From the NCBI RefSeq assembly GCF_016598485.1, contig NZ_JAEMUW010000007.1, positions 62,001 to 126,000 of the forward strand: 64,000 nucleotides of DNA, in the 5' to 3' direction. The position numbers and the translations under genes are program-made. The notes under the pieces are model-generated. The model saw nothing but the letters and a program-made list of their open reading frames with translations. It ran no database searches and was not told the DNA's origin. Positions within the stretch are counted from its first letter, which is position 1. The number at the start of each line of letters is the position of its first letter. Source of the DNA: Micromonospora coerulea (lineage in GTDB: Bacteria; Actinomycetota; Actinomycetes; Mycobacteriales; Micromonosporaceae). Positions 25,001-33,605 of this stretch are shown here, one piece after another.

Positions 25001-25786
25001 ATGCCTTCGTCCACCGTGCCGAACACCTCCGCCATCCGCCCGTCCCCGCAGCCGGTCGCCGACCGGGTCCGCGTGGCGGCGGCACTCGTCGTGGCGGCGG
25101 CCTGGACCGTGGCGGTCTTCCATGGCGGCATACGTGGCTCCTGGGCTGACGGCCCGCTGGGGACGGCGCCGCTCACGCTCGGCCTGTCGGCCCTCGTCGC
25201 CATGGCGCTCACCGTGGGGCGGCCGTGGCGCCGCCCGGCGCGGCTCGTCCTGGTGCGCCCGGGCCGGCTGCGGGTGCCGGCCGGTTCCGGCTTCCGTTGG
25301 TACGTCGTAGCCCAGATCATGATCCTCACCGGCAGTGCCGTGCCACAGCTGGACGTGGACCCCCTCCGGGACCGGGACGTGCCGGCCGTGACCCTGGCGG
25401 CGCTGGCCGCCCTGGTGATCGCGGTGCTGGTCGCGGCGGTGTTCGACGGGCGGCCCCGGCTCGACCTGACCTCGCACGGGATCGAGGTCCGGGACCCCGC
25501 AGGCCGGCGGACCATACCGTGGGCGGCGCTGGCTGCCGGCAGGCCGCTGCGGCAGCCCCACGGGCACAAGTTGGTGCTCACCGTGGCGCACCCCGAACTG
25601 GTCGAGCAGCGCGGCCTCGTCCGCGGTTCGGCGACCGCGCCGCTGCTCACGCTCACCTGGCTGTGGGTGCAACCGTGGTTCCTGGCGGACGCGCTGCGCT
25701 GGTACGTCGACCACCCCGCCGAACGGGCCGCTCTCGGCACCCCGGCCGGCGACGAGCGGCTCCGCCGGGCGCTGGGGGTCGGCTGA
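25001..25786 (+). CDS. Membrane protein with C-terminal soluble domain
   Basis: 261 residues from ATG 25001. The first half has three to four hydrophobic helices (VAAALVVAAAWTVAVFHG, APLTLGLSALVAMALTV, FRWYVVAQIMILTGSAVP, TLAALAALVIAVLVAAVF). The second half has a PH-like strand pattern (LDLTSHGIEVRDPAGRRTIPWAAL) and ends in LRWYVDHPAERAALGT. Such membrane plus PH-like proteins are common in actinomycetes without known function. Convergent with the F420 oxidoreductase. Confidence 0.65.
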   Translation: MPSSTVPNTSAIRPSPQPVADRVRVAAALVVAAAWTVAVFHGGIRGSWADGPLGTAPLTLGLSALVAMALTVGRPWRRPARLVLVRPGRLRVPAGSGFRWYVVAQIMILTGSAVPQLDVDPLRDRDVPAVTLAALAALVIAVLVAAVFDGRPRLDLTSHGIEVRDPAGRRTIPWAALAAGRPLRQPHGHKLVLTVAHPELVEQRGLVRGSATAPLLTLTWLWVQPWFLADALRWYVDHPAERAALGTPAGDERLRRALGVG

Positions 25787-25794
25787 GCTCGGGG

Positions 25795-26745
25795 TCAGCG
25801 CAGCCGGGGGAGCACCTCGCGCTGGTAGCGGTCGAACAGCCCCCGCCAGTTCGGGCCGGTGTTCGCCACGTAGACCTCGTCGAAGCCGGCCTTGGCGTAC
25901 TTGTCGATCATCTCCAGGTGGGCGTCGACGCTGTTGCCGCAGACGAACGACTCCTTCATCATCTCCGGCTTGACCAGCTGGGCGGCCTGCTGGAAGTGGC
26001 GCGGTGAGGGGAGCACCTGGGACAGCTCGCCCGGCACCCCCGCGTTCGGCCACTTCTCGTACGCGAGCCGCGCGCCCTCCTCCTCGCTGTCGGCGTACGC
26101 CGCCTTGAAGCCGGCCTGGCACGGCTTGGCGCCGCCGCCGTTGTCCCGGAACCGGCGGATCATCTCGGCGTCGGGCATGGTGCTGACGTAGCCGTCGCCG
26201 ATCCGGGCCGCCAGGTCGATCGCCTTCGGGCCGAAGCCGGAGACGTAGACCGGCGGGGGCGTGTCCGGCAGCGTGTAGATCCGCGCGTGCTCGACGGTGT
26301 AGTGCTTGCCGTGGTGGTTGACGAACCCGCCCCGCCACAGCTCCCGCATCACCCCGACCGCTTCCTCCAGCATCTCCAGCCGGACGTCGGCCTGCGGCCA
26401 GGCGTCGCCGAAGATGTGCTCGTTGAGCGCCTCACCGGTGCCGACGCCGAGCACGAACCGGCCGTCGTGCATGACCGCGCTGGTCGCCGCGGCCTGGGCG
26501 ACCACGGCCGGGTGGATCCGGACGGTCGGGCAGGTGACCGCCGTGGTGACGGGCAGCGCGCAGACCTGGCTGAGCGCGCCGATGGTCGACCAGACGAAGG
26601 GGCTCTGGCCCTGCGCGTCGAGCCACGGGTGGTAGTGGTCGGAGATCCACAGCGCCTCGAAGCCGGCCCGCTCGGCGCCCCGCGCCTGCTCCAGCAACTC
26701 CGCGGGGCCGTACTCCTCGCTGGACAGAAAGTAGCCGATCCTCAT
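25795..26745 (-). CDS. F420-dependent LLM-class oxidoreductase (TIGR03557-like)
   Basis: 316 residues, a TIM-barrel luciferase-like protein. The N terminus MRIGYFLSSEEYGPAELLEQARGAERAGFEALWISDHYHPW and the middle segments RFVLGVGTGEALNEHIFGD and VYVSGFGPKAIDLAARIGDGYVST match the G6PDH-like F420 family TIGR03557. These use coenzyme F420 for hydride transfer; the true substrate of this branch is not known. KESFVCGNSVDAHLEMIDKYAKAGFDEVYVANTGPN closes the barrel. It is a marker of actinobacterial origin. Confidence 0.9.
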   Translation of the reverse strand: MRIGYFLSSEEYGPAELLEQARGAERAGFEALWISDHYHPWLDAQGQSPFVWSTIGALSQVCALPVTTAVTCPTVRIHPAVVAQAAATSAVMHDGRFVLGVGTGEALNEHIFGDAWPQADVRLEMLEEAVGVMRELWRGGFVNHHGKHYTVEHARIYTLPDTPPPVYVSGFGPKAIDLAARIGDGYVSTMPDAEMIRRFRDNGGGAKPCQAGFKAAYADSEEEGARLAYEKWPNAGVPGELSQVLPSPRHFQQAAQLVKPEMMKESFVCGNSVDAHLEMIDKYAKAGFDEVYVANTGPNWRGLFDRYQREVLPRLR

Positions 26746-26826
26746 CGTTCCCCCTCGCTGCTCCGGCCCGGACGCACCAGCTGGACAACGAGAGCCGTAC
26801 CCGGGAGGGTGCCGGGCAATCGACGG

Positions 26827-26949
26827 TCAGCGGCGGAACATCGCCCGGATCGCGAGCAGCAGGAACAGGCCGCCGACGACCAGGCCGAGCAGCCGTACGC
26901 CGGGGATGTCCGCCGCGGTGGTGGCGTCGGCGAGCAGTACGGAGTGCAT
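26827..26949 (-). CDS. Very small membrane protein (40 residues)
   Basis: Starts MHSVLLADATTAADIPG and continues into one hydrophobic helix (VRLLGLVVGGLFLLLAIRAMFRR). It reads ATG to TGA without a break. The single C-terminal helix with a basic end suggests a small inner-membrane protein. Support is composition and location only. Confidence 0.45.
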   Translation of the reverse strand: MHSVLLADATTAADIPGVRLLGLVVGGLFLLLAIRAMFRR

Positions 26950-26989
26950 GGTCGCACTCTCCCACTTCGCCCCCGGCGACCGCCAGGCG

Positions 26990-27005
26990 GAAACAGTAAG
27001 GTTTC
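26990..27005. promoter_or_regulatory. Candidate operator upstream of GH3 gene
   Basis: GAAAC (26990-26994) and GTTTC (27001-27005) form an inverted repeat with a 6-base spacer, about 85 bases upstream of the GH3 start, in a locally AT-richer patch. Confidence 0.3.
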
Positions 27006-27088
27006 TTGACTATTTCAGGGCGCGATGTGACCATGGCAGCACCCGCCGGGGCGGCGGGCCGGTGGGGAAGACGGGGGTACGACAGCGC

Positions 27089-28597
27089 ATGAGCGAGCGG
27101 ATCGTGGGGGCGACCGGAGACCTGGCGAGCCTCGCCGCCGCCGTCCTGCAGCCCGGGTTCGTCGGCACCACCCCTCCACCGTGGGTCTGCCGGTGGCTCG
27201 GCCAGGGGCTGGGCTCGGTGGTCCTGTTCGCCCGCAACATCGTCGACCCCGGGCAGCTCGCCGCACTCACCGCGACGCTGCGTGCCGAGCGGCCCGACGT
27301 CATCGTCGCCATCGACGAGGAGGCCGGCGACGTCACCCGGATCGAGTCCGCCCGCGGCAGCTCCCGGCCCGGCAACTACGCCCTCGGCGCGATCGACGAC
27401 CCGGCCCTGACCGAGGCGGTGGCCCGCGACCTCGGCGCCGAGCTGGCCGGCGTCGGCGTCACCCTGAACTACGCGCCGGACGCCGACGTCAACTCCAACC
27501 CGGCCAACCCGGTGATCGGCGTCCGCTCGTTCGGCGCCGCCCCCGACCTGGTCGCCCGGCACACCGCGGCCTGGGTGCGCGGGCTCCAGGCCGGCGGCGT
27601 GGCCGCCTGCGCCAAGCACTTCCCCGGCCACGGCGACACCCGGGTCGACTCGCACCACGACCTGCCCCGCATCGGCGGCGACCGGGCCCGGCTCGACGCG
27701 GTCGAGCTGGCCCCGTTCCGGGCCGCCGTGGCCGCCGGGGTGCAGGCGGTGATGACCGGGCACCTGCTGGTGCCCGCGCTCGACCCGGAGCTGCCGGCCA
27801 CCCTCAGCGCGCGCATCCTCGGCGGGCTGCTCCGCGAGGAGCTCGGCTTCCAGGGCGTGGTGGTCACCGACGCGGTGGAGATGCGGGCCGTCGCCGACCG
27901 GTACGGCTTCGCCGGCGCGGCGGTGCGCGCCCTGGCCGCCGGCGCGGACGCGATCTGCGTGGGCGGGGAGCGGGCCACCGAGGCGGACGCCCGGGAGCTG
28001 CGCGATGCCATCGTCGCCGCGGTGGTGGCCGGGGAGTTGCCGGAGGAGCGGCTCGCCGAGGCGGCCAAGCGGGTCGGTCAGCTCGCCGCCTGGACGGTCG
28101 CCGCCCGCGCCGACGCCCCGGCCGGCACCCCGGCCGGGGCCGACGGCTCAACCGTCGGGCTGGCCGCGGCCCGGCGGGCGCTGCGGGTCACCGGTCCGGC
28201 CGGCGCCGACGCGCTGCCGCTGACCCGGCCCGCGCACGTGGTGGAGTTCGCCCCGCCGCACAACATGGCCATCGGCGCCGAGACCCCGTGGGGGATCGCC
28301 GCGCCCCTGGCCGACCTGGTCCCCGGCACCACCACCGCCCGGTACGCCGAGGGCGAGGCGCCGGCCGACCCGACCACCGGCGCGGCGGGCCGCCCCGTCG
28401 TGCTGGTCGTTCGTGACCTGCACCGGCACGACTGGATGCGGGCCGCGGTGAGCCGGGCGCTGGCCGCCCGCCCGGACGCGGTCGTCGTCGAGCTCGGCGT
28501 CCCGGAGCTGGTTACCGGCGCGGTCCACCTGGCCACCCACGGCGCCACCCGGGTCGCCGCCCGCGCCGCCGCCGAGCTGCTCACCGGCGTTCGCTGA
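27089..28597 (+). CDS. nagZ: Glycoside hydrolase family 3, NagZ-type beta-N-acetylhexosaminidase
   Basis: 502 residues. The NagZ signature KHFPGHGDTRVDSHHDLP (near residue 175) carries the catalytic His of the flexible loop; GVVVTDAVEMRAVADRYG carries the nucleophile Asp. VIVAIDEEAGDVTRIES is the conserved barrel start. It would remove N-acetylglucosamine from cell-wall fragments. No signal peptide is seen, so a cytoplasmic recycling role fits better than an exported one. An extra 170-residue C-terminal domain is present, as in other actinobacterial members. The start ATG was taken for its fit to the family N terminus. Confidence 0.87.
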   Translation: MSERIVGATGDLASLAAAVLQPGFVGTTPPPWVCRWLGQGLGSVVLFARNIVDPGQLAALTATLRAERPDVIVAIDEEAGDVTRIESARGSSRPGNYALGAIDDPALTEAVARDLGAELAGVGVTLNYAPDADVNSNPANPVIGVRSFGAAPDLVARHTAAWVRGLQAGGVAACAKHFPGHGDTRVDSHHDLPRIGGDRARLDAVELAPFRAAVAAGVQAVMTGHLLVPALDPELPATLSARILGGLLREELGFQGVVVTDAVEMRAVADRYGFAGAAVRALAAGADAICVGGERATEADARELRDAIVAAVVAGELPEERLAEAAKRVGQLAAWTVAARADAPAGTPAGADGSTVGLAAARRALRVTGPAGADALPLTRPAHVVEFAPPHNMAIGAETPWGIAAPLADLVPGTTTARYAEGEAPADPTTGAAGRPVVLVVRDLHRHDWMRAAVSRALAARPDAVVVELGVPELVTGAVHLATHGATRVAARAAAELLTGVR

Positions 28598-28615
28598 CCG
28601 CCGGCGCGGCCCCGG

Positions 28616-28903
28616 TCAGGCCTCGGCGAGCACCAGGTCGGCGTACTCCGGGTGGCGCTTGATGAAGGCGGCCACGAACGGGCACTTCGGCACCACCCGG
28701 CCGCCGCGCGCCCGGACCTGGTCCAGGGTGTCCCGGATCAGCGCCGCGCCGACGCCCATGTTCTGGAACTGCTCGTCCACCTCGGTGTGGGTGAAGACCA
28801 GCACCTCACCGCGCGGGATGTACGCGGTGAACCCGGCCAGCGCGTCGTCGACCAGGATCTCGAAGCGGTGCTTGGCGGGATTCTCCTCGACCAGGAAGCT
28901 CAC
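28616..28903 (-). CDS. Small GNAT-type N-acetyltransferase (YjdJ-like)
   Basis: 95 residues, the short GNAT form (Acetyltransf_CG). Strands FEILVDDALAGFTAYIPRGEVLVFTHTEVDEQFQNMGVGAALIRDTL contain the acetyl-CoA loop QNMGVGAAL; PKCPFVAAFIKRHPEYADLV ends the fold. The acceptor is unknown. The ATG overlaps the stop of the upstream desulfurase-like gene by 4 bases, so the two are coupled. Confidence 0.88.
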   Translation of the reverse strand: MSFLVEENPAKHRFEILVDDALAGFTAYIPRGEVLVFTHTEVDEQFQNMGVGAALIRDTLDQVRARGGRVVPKCPFVAAFIKRHPEYADLVLAEA

Positions 28904-30126
28904 CGCGCCATTCTCCTCTCACCGGCCATGATCCGGTCAAGTTCGGCGAGCAACCGGTCCACCTCGTCCGCGGTGTTGTAGTGGTAGACGCTGGCCCGGA
29001 CGGCGCCGCCGCTGTCGCGCAGCCCCATCGTGCGGAAGTACTCGTAGGCGTAGTAGTCGCCGGAGGAGAGGCAGTAGCCCGCCGCGCCCAGCGCCGCCGC
29101 GGTGTCGGCCGGCGCCAGCCCGGCGACCCGGAACGACACCGTCGGGCAGCGGCGCGCCGGGGAGCCGTACACGGTCACGCCCGGTCGCGCGGTCAGCCCG
29201 GCCAGCAGCCGGTCGAAGACCGCCTCCTCGTGGGCCTGGGCGGCGGCCAGGCCGGCGCGGACCCGCTGCCGCCGGCTCCCGGTCGCGGTGGGGTCCAGGG
29301 TGGCCAGGTGGTCCACCGCGGCGGTCACCCCGGCCAGCAGCGGGAAGCTCGGCGTGCCGTACTCGAACCGGTCCGGCACCCCGTCGGCGGAGGGGAGCAG
29401 CTTCGCCGGGCGCAACTGCTCCCACCGCGCCGGGTCGGCGACCATCGCGGCCAGGTGCGGCCCGGACCACTTGTACGCGCTGGTGACCAGGAAGTCCGCG
29501 CCCAGCGTGGCCAGGTCGGTCGGGCCGTGCGGCACCGAGTGCACCCCGTCGACGCAGACCAGCGCGCCGGCCGCGTGGGCGGTCTTCGCGATCGCGGCGA
29601 CGTCCGGCGCGGTGCCGATCGCGTTGCTGCCGGCGGTCACCGCGACCAGCCGGGTCCGCTCGCCGACCAGGTCGGCGTACTGGCCGGCGGGCAGCTCACC
29701 GGTGGCCGGGTCGAACTCCGCCCAGCGCACGGTGGCCCCGGCCGCCTCGGCCGCCTGCACCCACGGCCGCACGTTCGCGTCGTGGTCGAGCCGGGAGACC
29801 ACCACCTCGTCGCCGGGCCGCCAGCCCGCGCCGAGGGTCCGGGCCAGGAGGTACGTCAGGGCGGTGGCGCTCGGTCCGAGCACGACGCCGTCCGGCCGCG
29901 CCCCGAGCAGGTCGGCCACCGCCGAGCGGGCCTCCGCGACGAGGTCCAGGGACCGCCGACCGGGTACGAAGGCGCTGCTGCGGTTGCCGATCGCCGCGCC
30001 CATCGCGGCGGCGACCGCGTCGATCACGGGCTGAGCGGTCTGGGTGCCGCCGGCACCGTCGAAGTGGACGAAGCCCTCGGTCAGGGCGGGGTACGCGGCC
30101 CGGGTGCGGGCGATGTCGAACGGCAT
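28900..30126 (-). CDS. Cysteine-desulfurase-like PLP protein (TIGR01976-type), catalytic Cys not seen
   Basis: 408 residues, fold-type I aminotransferase class V. The PLP lysine is in TSAYKWSGPHLAAMV (near residue 225); the His in DGVHSVPHGPTDL and the N terminus FVHFDGAGGTQTAQPVIDAV fit the desulfurase-like family. In SufS the active-site Cys lies in the C-terminal loop; here the aligned stretch reads GYCLSSGDYYAYEYFRTMGL without a clear equivalent. It may therefore be a lyase or aminotransferase rather than a sulfur donor. Coupled to the small GNAT gene. Confidence 0.82.
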   Translation of the reverse strand: MPFDIARTRAAYPALTEGFVHFDGAGGTQTAQPVIDAVAAAMGAAIGNRSSAFVPGRRSLDLVAEARSAVADLLGARPDGVVLGPSATALTYLLARTLGAGWRPGDEVVVSRLDHDANVRPWVQAAEAAGATVRWAEFDPATGELPAGQYADLVGERTRLVAVTAGSNAIGTAPDVAAIAKTAHAAGALVCVDGVHSVPHGPTDLATLGADFLVTSAYKWSGPHLAAMVADPARWEQLRPAKLLPSADGVPDRFEYGTPSFPLLAGVTAAVDHLATLDPTATGSRRQRVRAGLAAAQAHEEAVFDRLLAGLTARPGVTVYGSPARRCPTVSFRVAGLAPADTAAALGAAGYCLSSGDYYAYEYFRTMGLRDSGGAVRASVYHYNTADEVDRLLAELDRIMAGERRMAR

Positions 30127-30233
30127 GCCGGGACCCTAACGCGCCCGGTGGCCGGGCGGCCGGTCGGAGGAGGCCGGGGCGGCCGCACCCACCGGCGACG
30201 ATCAGCGGTCGCCGGCGACTCGCCGCCGTCTCG

Positions 30234-30239
30234 TACCCT
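30234..30239 (+). promoter_or_regulatory. Leaderless -10 box (TACCCT)
   Basis: TACCCT ends 6 bases before the GTG at 30246, placing the transcript start on the first codon. Confidence 0.5.
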
Positions 30240-30245
30240 GTCCGG

Positions 30246-30611
30246 GTGACGAACCGAAGCGTTTCCCCCTCACTGACCCCCCTCCGCCGGGCCGCCGGCC
30301 TGCTCGCTGGCCTGACGCTCGGCGCGGCGCTGCTCGCCGGCTGCAGCTCGGAGGGTGCCTCCACCGACTGCGGCCTGGACGCCTGCACCGTGACCTTCGA
30401 CCGCGGCGTGGACGCCAGCGCCAACATCTTCGGCGTGGAGGCGAAGCTGATCGGCGCGGAGGGCGACCAGGTGACCGTCGAGGTCGCCGGCGAGCAGCTC
30501 TCGCTCACCGCCGGCCAGCAGGCCACCGAGGTCGGCGGCTTCCAGGTCAGCCTGGACAGCGTCACCGAGCAGCAGGTGCAGATCCGCGTGGCGCGCAGTT
30601 CCAACGGCTGA
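30246..30611 (+). CDS. Small lipoprotein of unknown function
   Basis: 121 residues, GTG start. The N terminus has a basic start, a hydrophobic stretch (AAGLLAGLTLGAALLAGC) and a lipobox LLAGC, so it should be lipid-anchored outside the membrane. The mature part has two early cysteines (DCGLDAC) that may pair, then beta-rich sequence. No known domain. It is transcribed from its own leaderless promoter. Confidence 0.75.
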   Translation: MTNRSVSPSLTPLRRAAGLLAGLTLGAALLAGCSSEGASTDCGLDACTVTFDRGVDASANIFGVEAKLIGAEGDQVTVEVAGEQLSLTAGQQATEVGGFQVSLDSVTEQQVQIRVARSSNG

Positions 30612-30671
30612 CCGGCCCGGGCCGGCGGCGGCCGACGTTTGGAAATCTTCGCATCCGGAGATTGTGGCGCC

Positions 30672-31493
30672 ATGTCACTCACCGGGAATGCCGAAGCCAC
30701 CGCTCACCAGGCTGCGAACAGCAGGTGGCTCGAACTGTTGACCCGGGCCGGATTCATCGGCTACGGGATCGTGCACCTTCTCTTCGCCTGGCTCGCGCTG
30801 CAGATCGCCTTCGGCAAGTCGGGTGAGGAGGGCAACCAGAACGGCGCGCTGCGCACCCTGGGCGCCCAGCCGCTGGGCAAGTTCCTGCTCATCACGATCG
30901 CGGTCGGCCTGGTGGCCATGGCCATCTGGCAGGCGTTCGAGGCGGCGATCGGCCACCGGGGCCTGCGCGACAAGGACCGTCTCTTCGAGCGGATCGCCTC
31001 GGTGGTCCGCACCGTGGTGTTCCTCTGGCTCGCCTGGACCGCGGTCAAGGTCTTCCAGGAGGCCAGCGCCAACGCCGCCGACCAGCAGCAGGCCCTCTCC
31101 GAGAGGCTGATGGCCTCCACCGGCGGTCGCTGGCTGGTCGGGCTGGCCGGCCTGGTGATCGCCATCGTCGGCATCGGGATGGTGATCTACGGGCTGAAGA
31201 AGAAGTTCGAGCGGAACCTCAAGACCGGTGAGATGAGCCCGAAGACCCACACCGTGACCCGCCGGCTGGGCATGGCCGGCTACGCCGCCCGGGGCGCCGT
31301 CTTCGCCGTCGCCGGCAGCCTGATCATCGTGGCCGCGGTGACGTACGACCCGGAGAAGGCCCGGGGTCTGGACGCCGCCCTGCGGACCATGCGCGACCAG
31401 CCCTGGGGTCCGGTGGTGCTGGTGTTGATGGCGCTCGGTATCGCCGCCTTCGGGATCTACTGCTTCCTCCAGTCCCGGTACCGGCGGGTCTGA
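30672..31493 (+). CDS. DUF1206 membrane protein
   Basis: 273 residues from ATG 30672 (MSLTGNAEATAHQAANS). Three repeats of a two-helix unit: RAGFIGYGIVHLLFAWLALQIAFG, WLVGLAGLVIAIVGIGMVIYGLKKKFERNL, and RLGMAGYAARGAVFAVAGSLIIVAA each start an RxGxxGYxxRGxxY-like DUF1206 motif. Role unknown; common in actinomycetes. An upstream in-frame ATG at 30639 lies before the likely promoter. Confidence 0.85.
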   Translation: MSLTGNAEATAHQAANSRWLELLTRAGFIGYGIVHLLFAWLALQIAFGKSGEEGNQNGALRTLGAQPLGKFLLITIAVGLVAMAIWQAFEAAIGHRGLRDKDRLFERIASVVRTVVFLWLAWTAVKVFQEASANAADQQQALSERLMASTGGRWLVGLAGLVIAIVGIGMVIYGLKKKFERNLKTGEMSPKTHTVTRRLGMAGYAARGAVFAVAGSLIIVAAVTYDPEKARGLDAALRTMRDQPWGPVVLVLMALGIAAFGIYCFLQSRYRRV

Positions 31494-31571
31494 CCTGGTC
31501 GATTCCCCGACCGCCGGGCACCATTGGGCCCTTGCCCGAAGCACCGTGCCCGGTTGGAGGGAGAAGGACCT

Positions 31572-32768
31572 GTGCAGAGCTACCTCGTGACGGTCGTCGC
31601 CGCGCTCGCCGCGGCGGCGATCGCGCTCTTGCTGGTCGAGGTGGTGCACCGGGTGACCCGCCGGCTCGGGCGGCGCTCGCTGCTGATGACCGAGCTGACC
31701 GAGCACTCGCACCGCCCCTTCCAGGTGGCCGGCACCGTGCTCGCGGTGCAGCTCGCCGTCCGGTTCAGCACCCTGTACGCGGTGGGCAGCCCGTGGCGGC
31801 AGGTCGTCCTGCACATCCTGGTGCTCGGGCTGATCGCCGCCGCGTCCTGGCTGGTCGCCTCGCTGCTGGTGGTGATCGAGGACACCGCGCTGGCGAAGTT
31901 CCGGGTGGACGTGCCGAACAACCGGCACGTCCGCCGGGTGCGTACCCAGGTGGTGCTGCTGCGCCGGCTGACCATCGCGGTGATCGTGGTGCTCGCCGTC
32001 GGCGTGATGCTGATGACCTTCCCCGCCGTACGCGGCATCGGCGCCGGCGTGCTGACCAGCGCCGGGGTTTTCGGTGTGGTCGCGGCGCTGGCCGCGCAGA
32101 GCCTGCTCGGCAACGTCTTCGCCGGCCTCCAGCTCGCGTTCAGCGACGCGGTCCGCCTCGACGACGTGGTGGTGGTCGAGGGGGAGTGGGGCCGGATCGA
32201 GGAGTTGACGCTCAGCTACGTGGTGGTGCAGATCTGGGACGACCGCCGGCTGATCCTGCCCACCTCGTACTTCACCAGCACCCCGTTCGAGAACTGGACC
32301 CGGACCGAGGCGGCGGTGCTGGGCACCGCCGAGTTCGACGTCGACTGGTCGATCCCGGTCCAGGCGATGCGCGAGGAACTGCGCCGGCTGGTCGAGTCGA
32401 GCGAGCTGTGGGACGGCCGGGTCTGCGTACTCCAGGTCACCGACGCCACCGGCGGCATGGTCAAGGTGCGGGCGCTGGTCAGCGCCGCCGACGCCGGCAG
32501 CCTCTGGGATCTGCGCTGCCTGGTCCGCGAGCACCTGGTGGCCTGGGTGCGCGACCACCGGCCGACCGCGCTGCCCCGGATGCGCGCCGAGGTCGGCGAC
32601 GCCACCGGCGCCCTGCCGTGGCAGGCGGTCCAGCCCCGCCGGCCGGTCCGCCGGCTCGCCGACACCGACGTGCCGGACGATGCCCGGGTCTTCGGCGGCA
32701 GCGACGACGGCGAGGCCCGCAGCGAGGTCTTCGTGGGTCGCGAGGAGCACGCCGACGCGCGGCACTGA
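31572..32768 (+). CDS. Small-conductance mechanosensitive channel (MscS) family
   Basis: 398 residues, GTG start behind AAGGA. Four N-terminal membrane helices are followed by the MscS pore helix (GIGAGVLTSAGVFGVVAALAAQSLLGNVFAGLQLAF) and the beta domain (DDVVVVEGEWGRIEELTLSYVVVQIWDDRRLILPTSYFTSTPFENW). It should open under membrane tension to release solutes. The C-terminal part is an MscS-type alpha-beta domain with a long hydrophilic tail. It ends at a strong hairpin. Confidence 0.9.
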   Translation: MQSYLVTVVAALAAAAIALLLVEVVHRVTRRLGRRSLLMTELTEHSHRPFQVAGTVLAVQLAVRFSTLYAVGSPWRQVVLHILVLGLIAAASWLVASLLVVIEDTALAKFRVDVPNNRHVRRVRTQVVLLRRLTIAVIVVLAVGVMLMTFPAVRGIGAGVLTSAGVFGVVAALAAQSLLGNVFAGLQLAFSDAVRLDDVVVVEGEWGRIEELTLSYVVVQIWDDRRLILPTSYFTSTPFENWTRTEAAVLGTAEFDVDWSIPVQAMREELRRLVESSELWDGRVCVLQVTDATGGMVKVRALVSAADAGSLWDLRCLVREHLVAWVRDHRPTALPRMRAEVGDATGALPWQAVQPRRPVRRLADTDVPDDARVFGGSDDGEARSEVFVGREEHADARH

Positions 32769-32778
32769 CCGGACCATC

Positions 32779-32824
32779 CGCGGAGCCCCCGGCCGCCCGC
32801 CCGCGCGGCGCCGGGGGCTCCGCG
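32779..32824. terminator. Hairpin terminator after mscS-like gene
   Basis: A perfect 15-bp GC stem (32779-32793 with 32810-32824) and a 16-base loop, 10 bases after the stop codon. Confidence 0.65.
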
Positions 32825-33116
32825 CCGTCCGGGTCCGGCGCGCCGCCGCCGGCGACGAGGGGTGCGGCGGCTCGGGCCGGCCGGCGTGCCGCGCCCGCTG
32901 CGTCCTGCACGTGACCTCGCCGCCCGCCGGCCGTTGCACCTGCCAGAGGGGGCGTGCCGCCCTCGGGCCGACCGGCGGGGGTCGCCCGATCCGGCAGACC
33001 TCGCCCGCGCGACGTTTGTTCCGCCCGTTCCGGGGGACCTGCTGCGCACGCCCCGGCTCCGGCCCGCGTCCCGCGGCCCCGGACGGCGGGCGGCGTGGCC
33101 GGCGCTCCGGGCAGGA
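32825..33116. other. Intergenic, nothing recognised
   Basis: Very GC-rich space of 292 bases. Frames are open here but lack ribosome sites or domain-like composition. The only signal is the promoter at its right edge. Confidence 0.4.
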
Positions 33117-33145
33117 TTGACGGGCCGCGACTCCGGGCATACAGC
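33117..33145 (+). promoter_or_regulatory. Promoter of the holin/DUF3618/DUF4235 operon
   Basis: TTGACG (33117-33122), a 17-base spacer and TACAGC (33140-33145), 25 bases before a strong AAAGGAGG ribosome site and ATG 33171. Confidence 0.5.
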
Positions 33146-33170
33146 GCGGTGATGATGAAAGGAGGACAGC

Positions 33171-33605
33171 ATGGCTGACGTCGCGAGTCGCAGTACGTCC
33201 CGGACCGGGAACGAGCCGTCCACCGCCGAACTGGTGCAGCGGGCCACCGAGCAGGTCTCCCGGCTGGTGCGGGACGAGCTGGCACTGGCCCGGGCGGAGC
33301 TGACCCAGAAGGGCAAGCACGCCGGCATCGGGATCGGCCTGTTCGGCGGCGGCGGGGTGATGGCCGTGTACGGGGCGGGCGCCCTGGTCGCCACGGTGAT
33401 CCTGCTGCTGGACCTGGTGCTGCCGGCCTGGGCGGCCGCCCTGATCGTGGCGGTGGCGCTCTTCCTGCTCGCCGGGATCCTGGCCCTGGTCGGCAAGAAG
33501 CAGGTCAGCCGTGCCGTCCCGCCGGTGCCAGAGGCGGCGGTCCGCAGCGTCCGGGCGGACGTGGACACCGTCACCGCCGCAGTGAAGGACGGGAGGCGAG
33601 CATGA
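33171..33605 (+). CDS. Actinobacterial holin-X (phage holin family) membrane protein
   Basis: 144 residues. The N terminus (STAELVQRATEQVSRLVRDELALARAELTQKGKHAG) is the conserved amphipathic helix of the DUF1469 family; two membrane helices follow (VYGAGALVATVILLLDLVLP and AALIVAVALFLLAGILALVG). Despite the family name, these chromosomal proteins are not linked to lysis; they belong to a cell-envelope gene set with DUF3618 and DUF4235, as here. The next gene overlaps by ATGA. Confidence 0.88.
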   Translation: MADVASRSTSRTGNEPSTAELVQRATEQVSRLVRDELALARAELTQKGKHAGIGIGLFGGGGVMAVYGAGALVATVILLLDLVLPAWAAALIVAVALFLLAGILALVGKKQVSRAVPPVPEAAVRSVRADVDTVTAAVKDGRRA

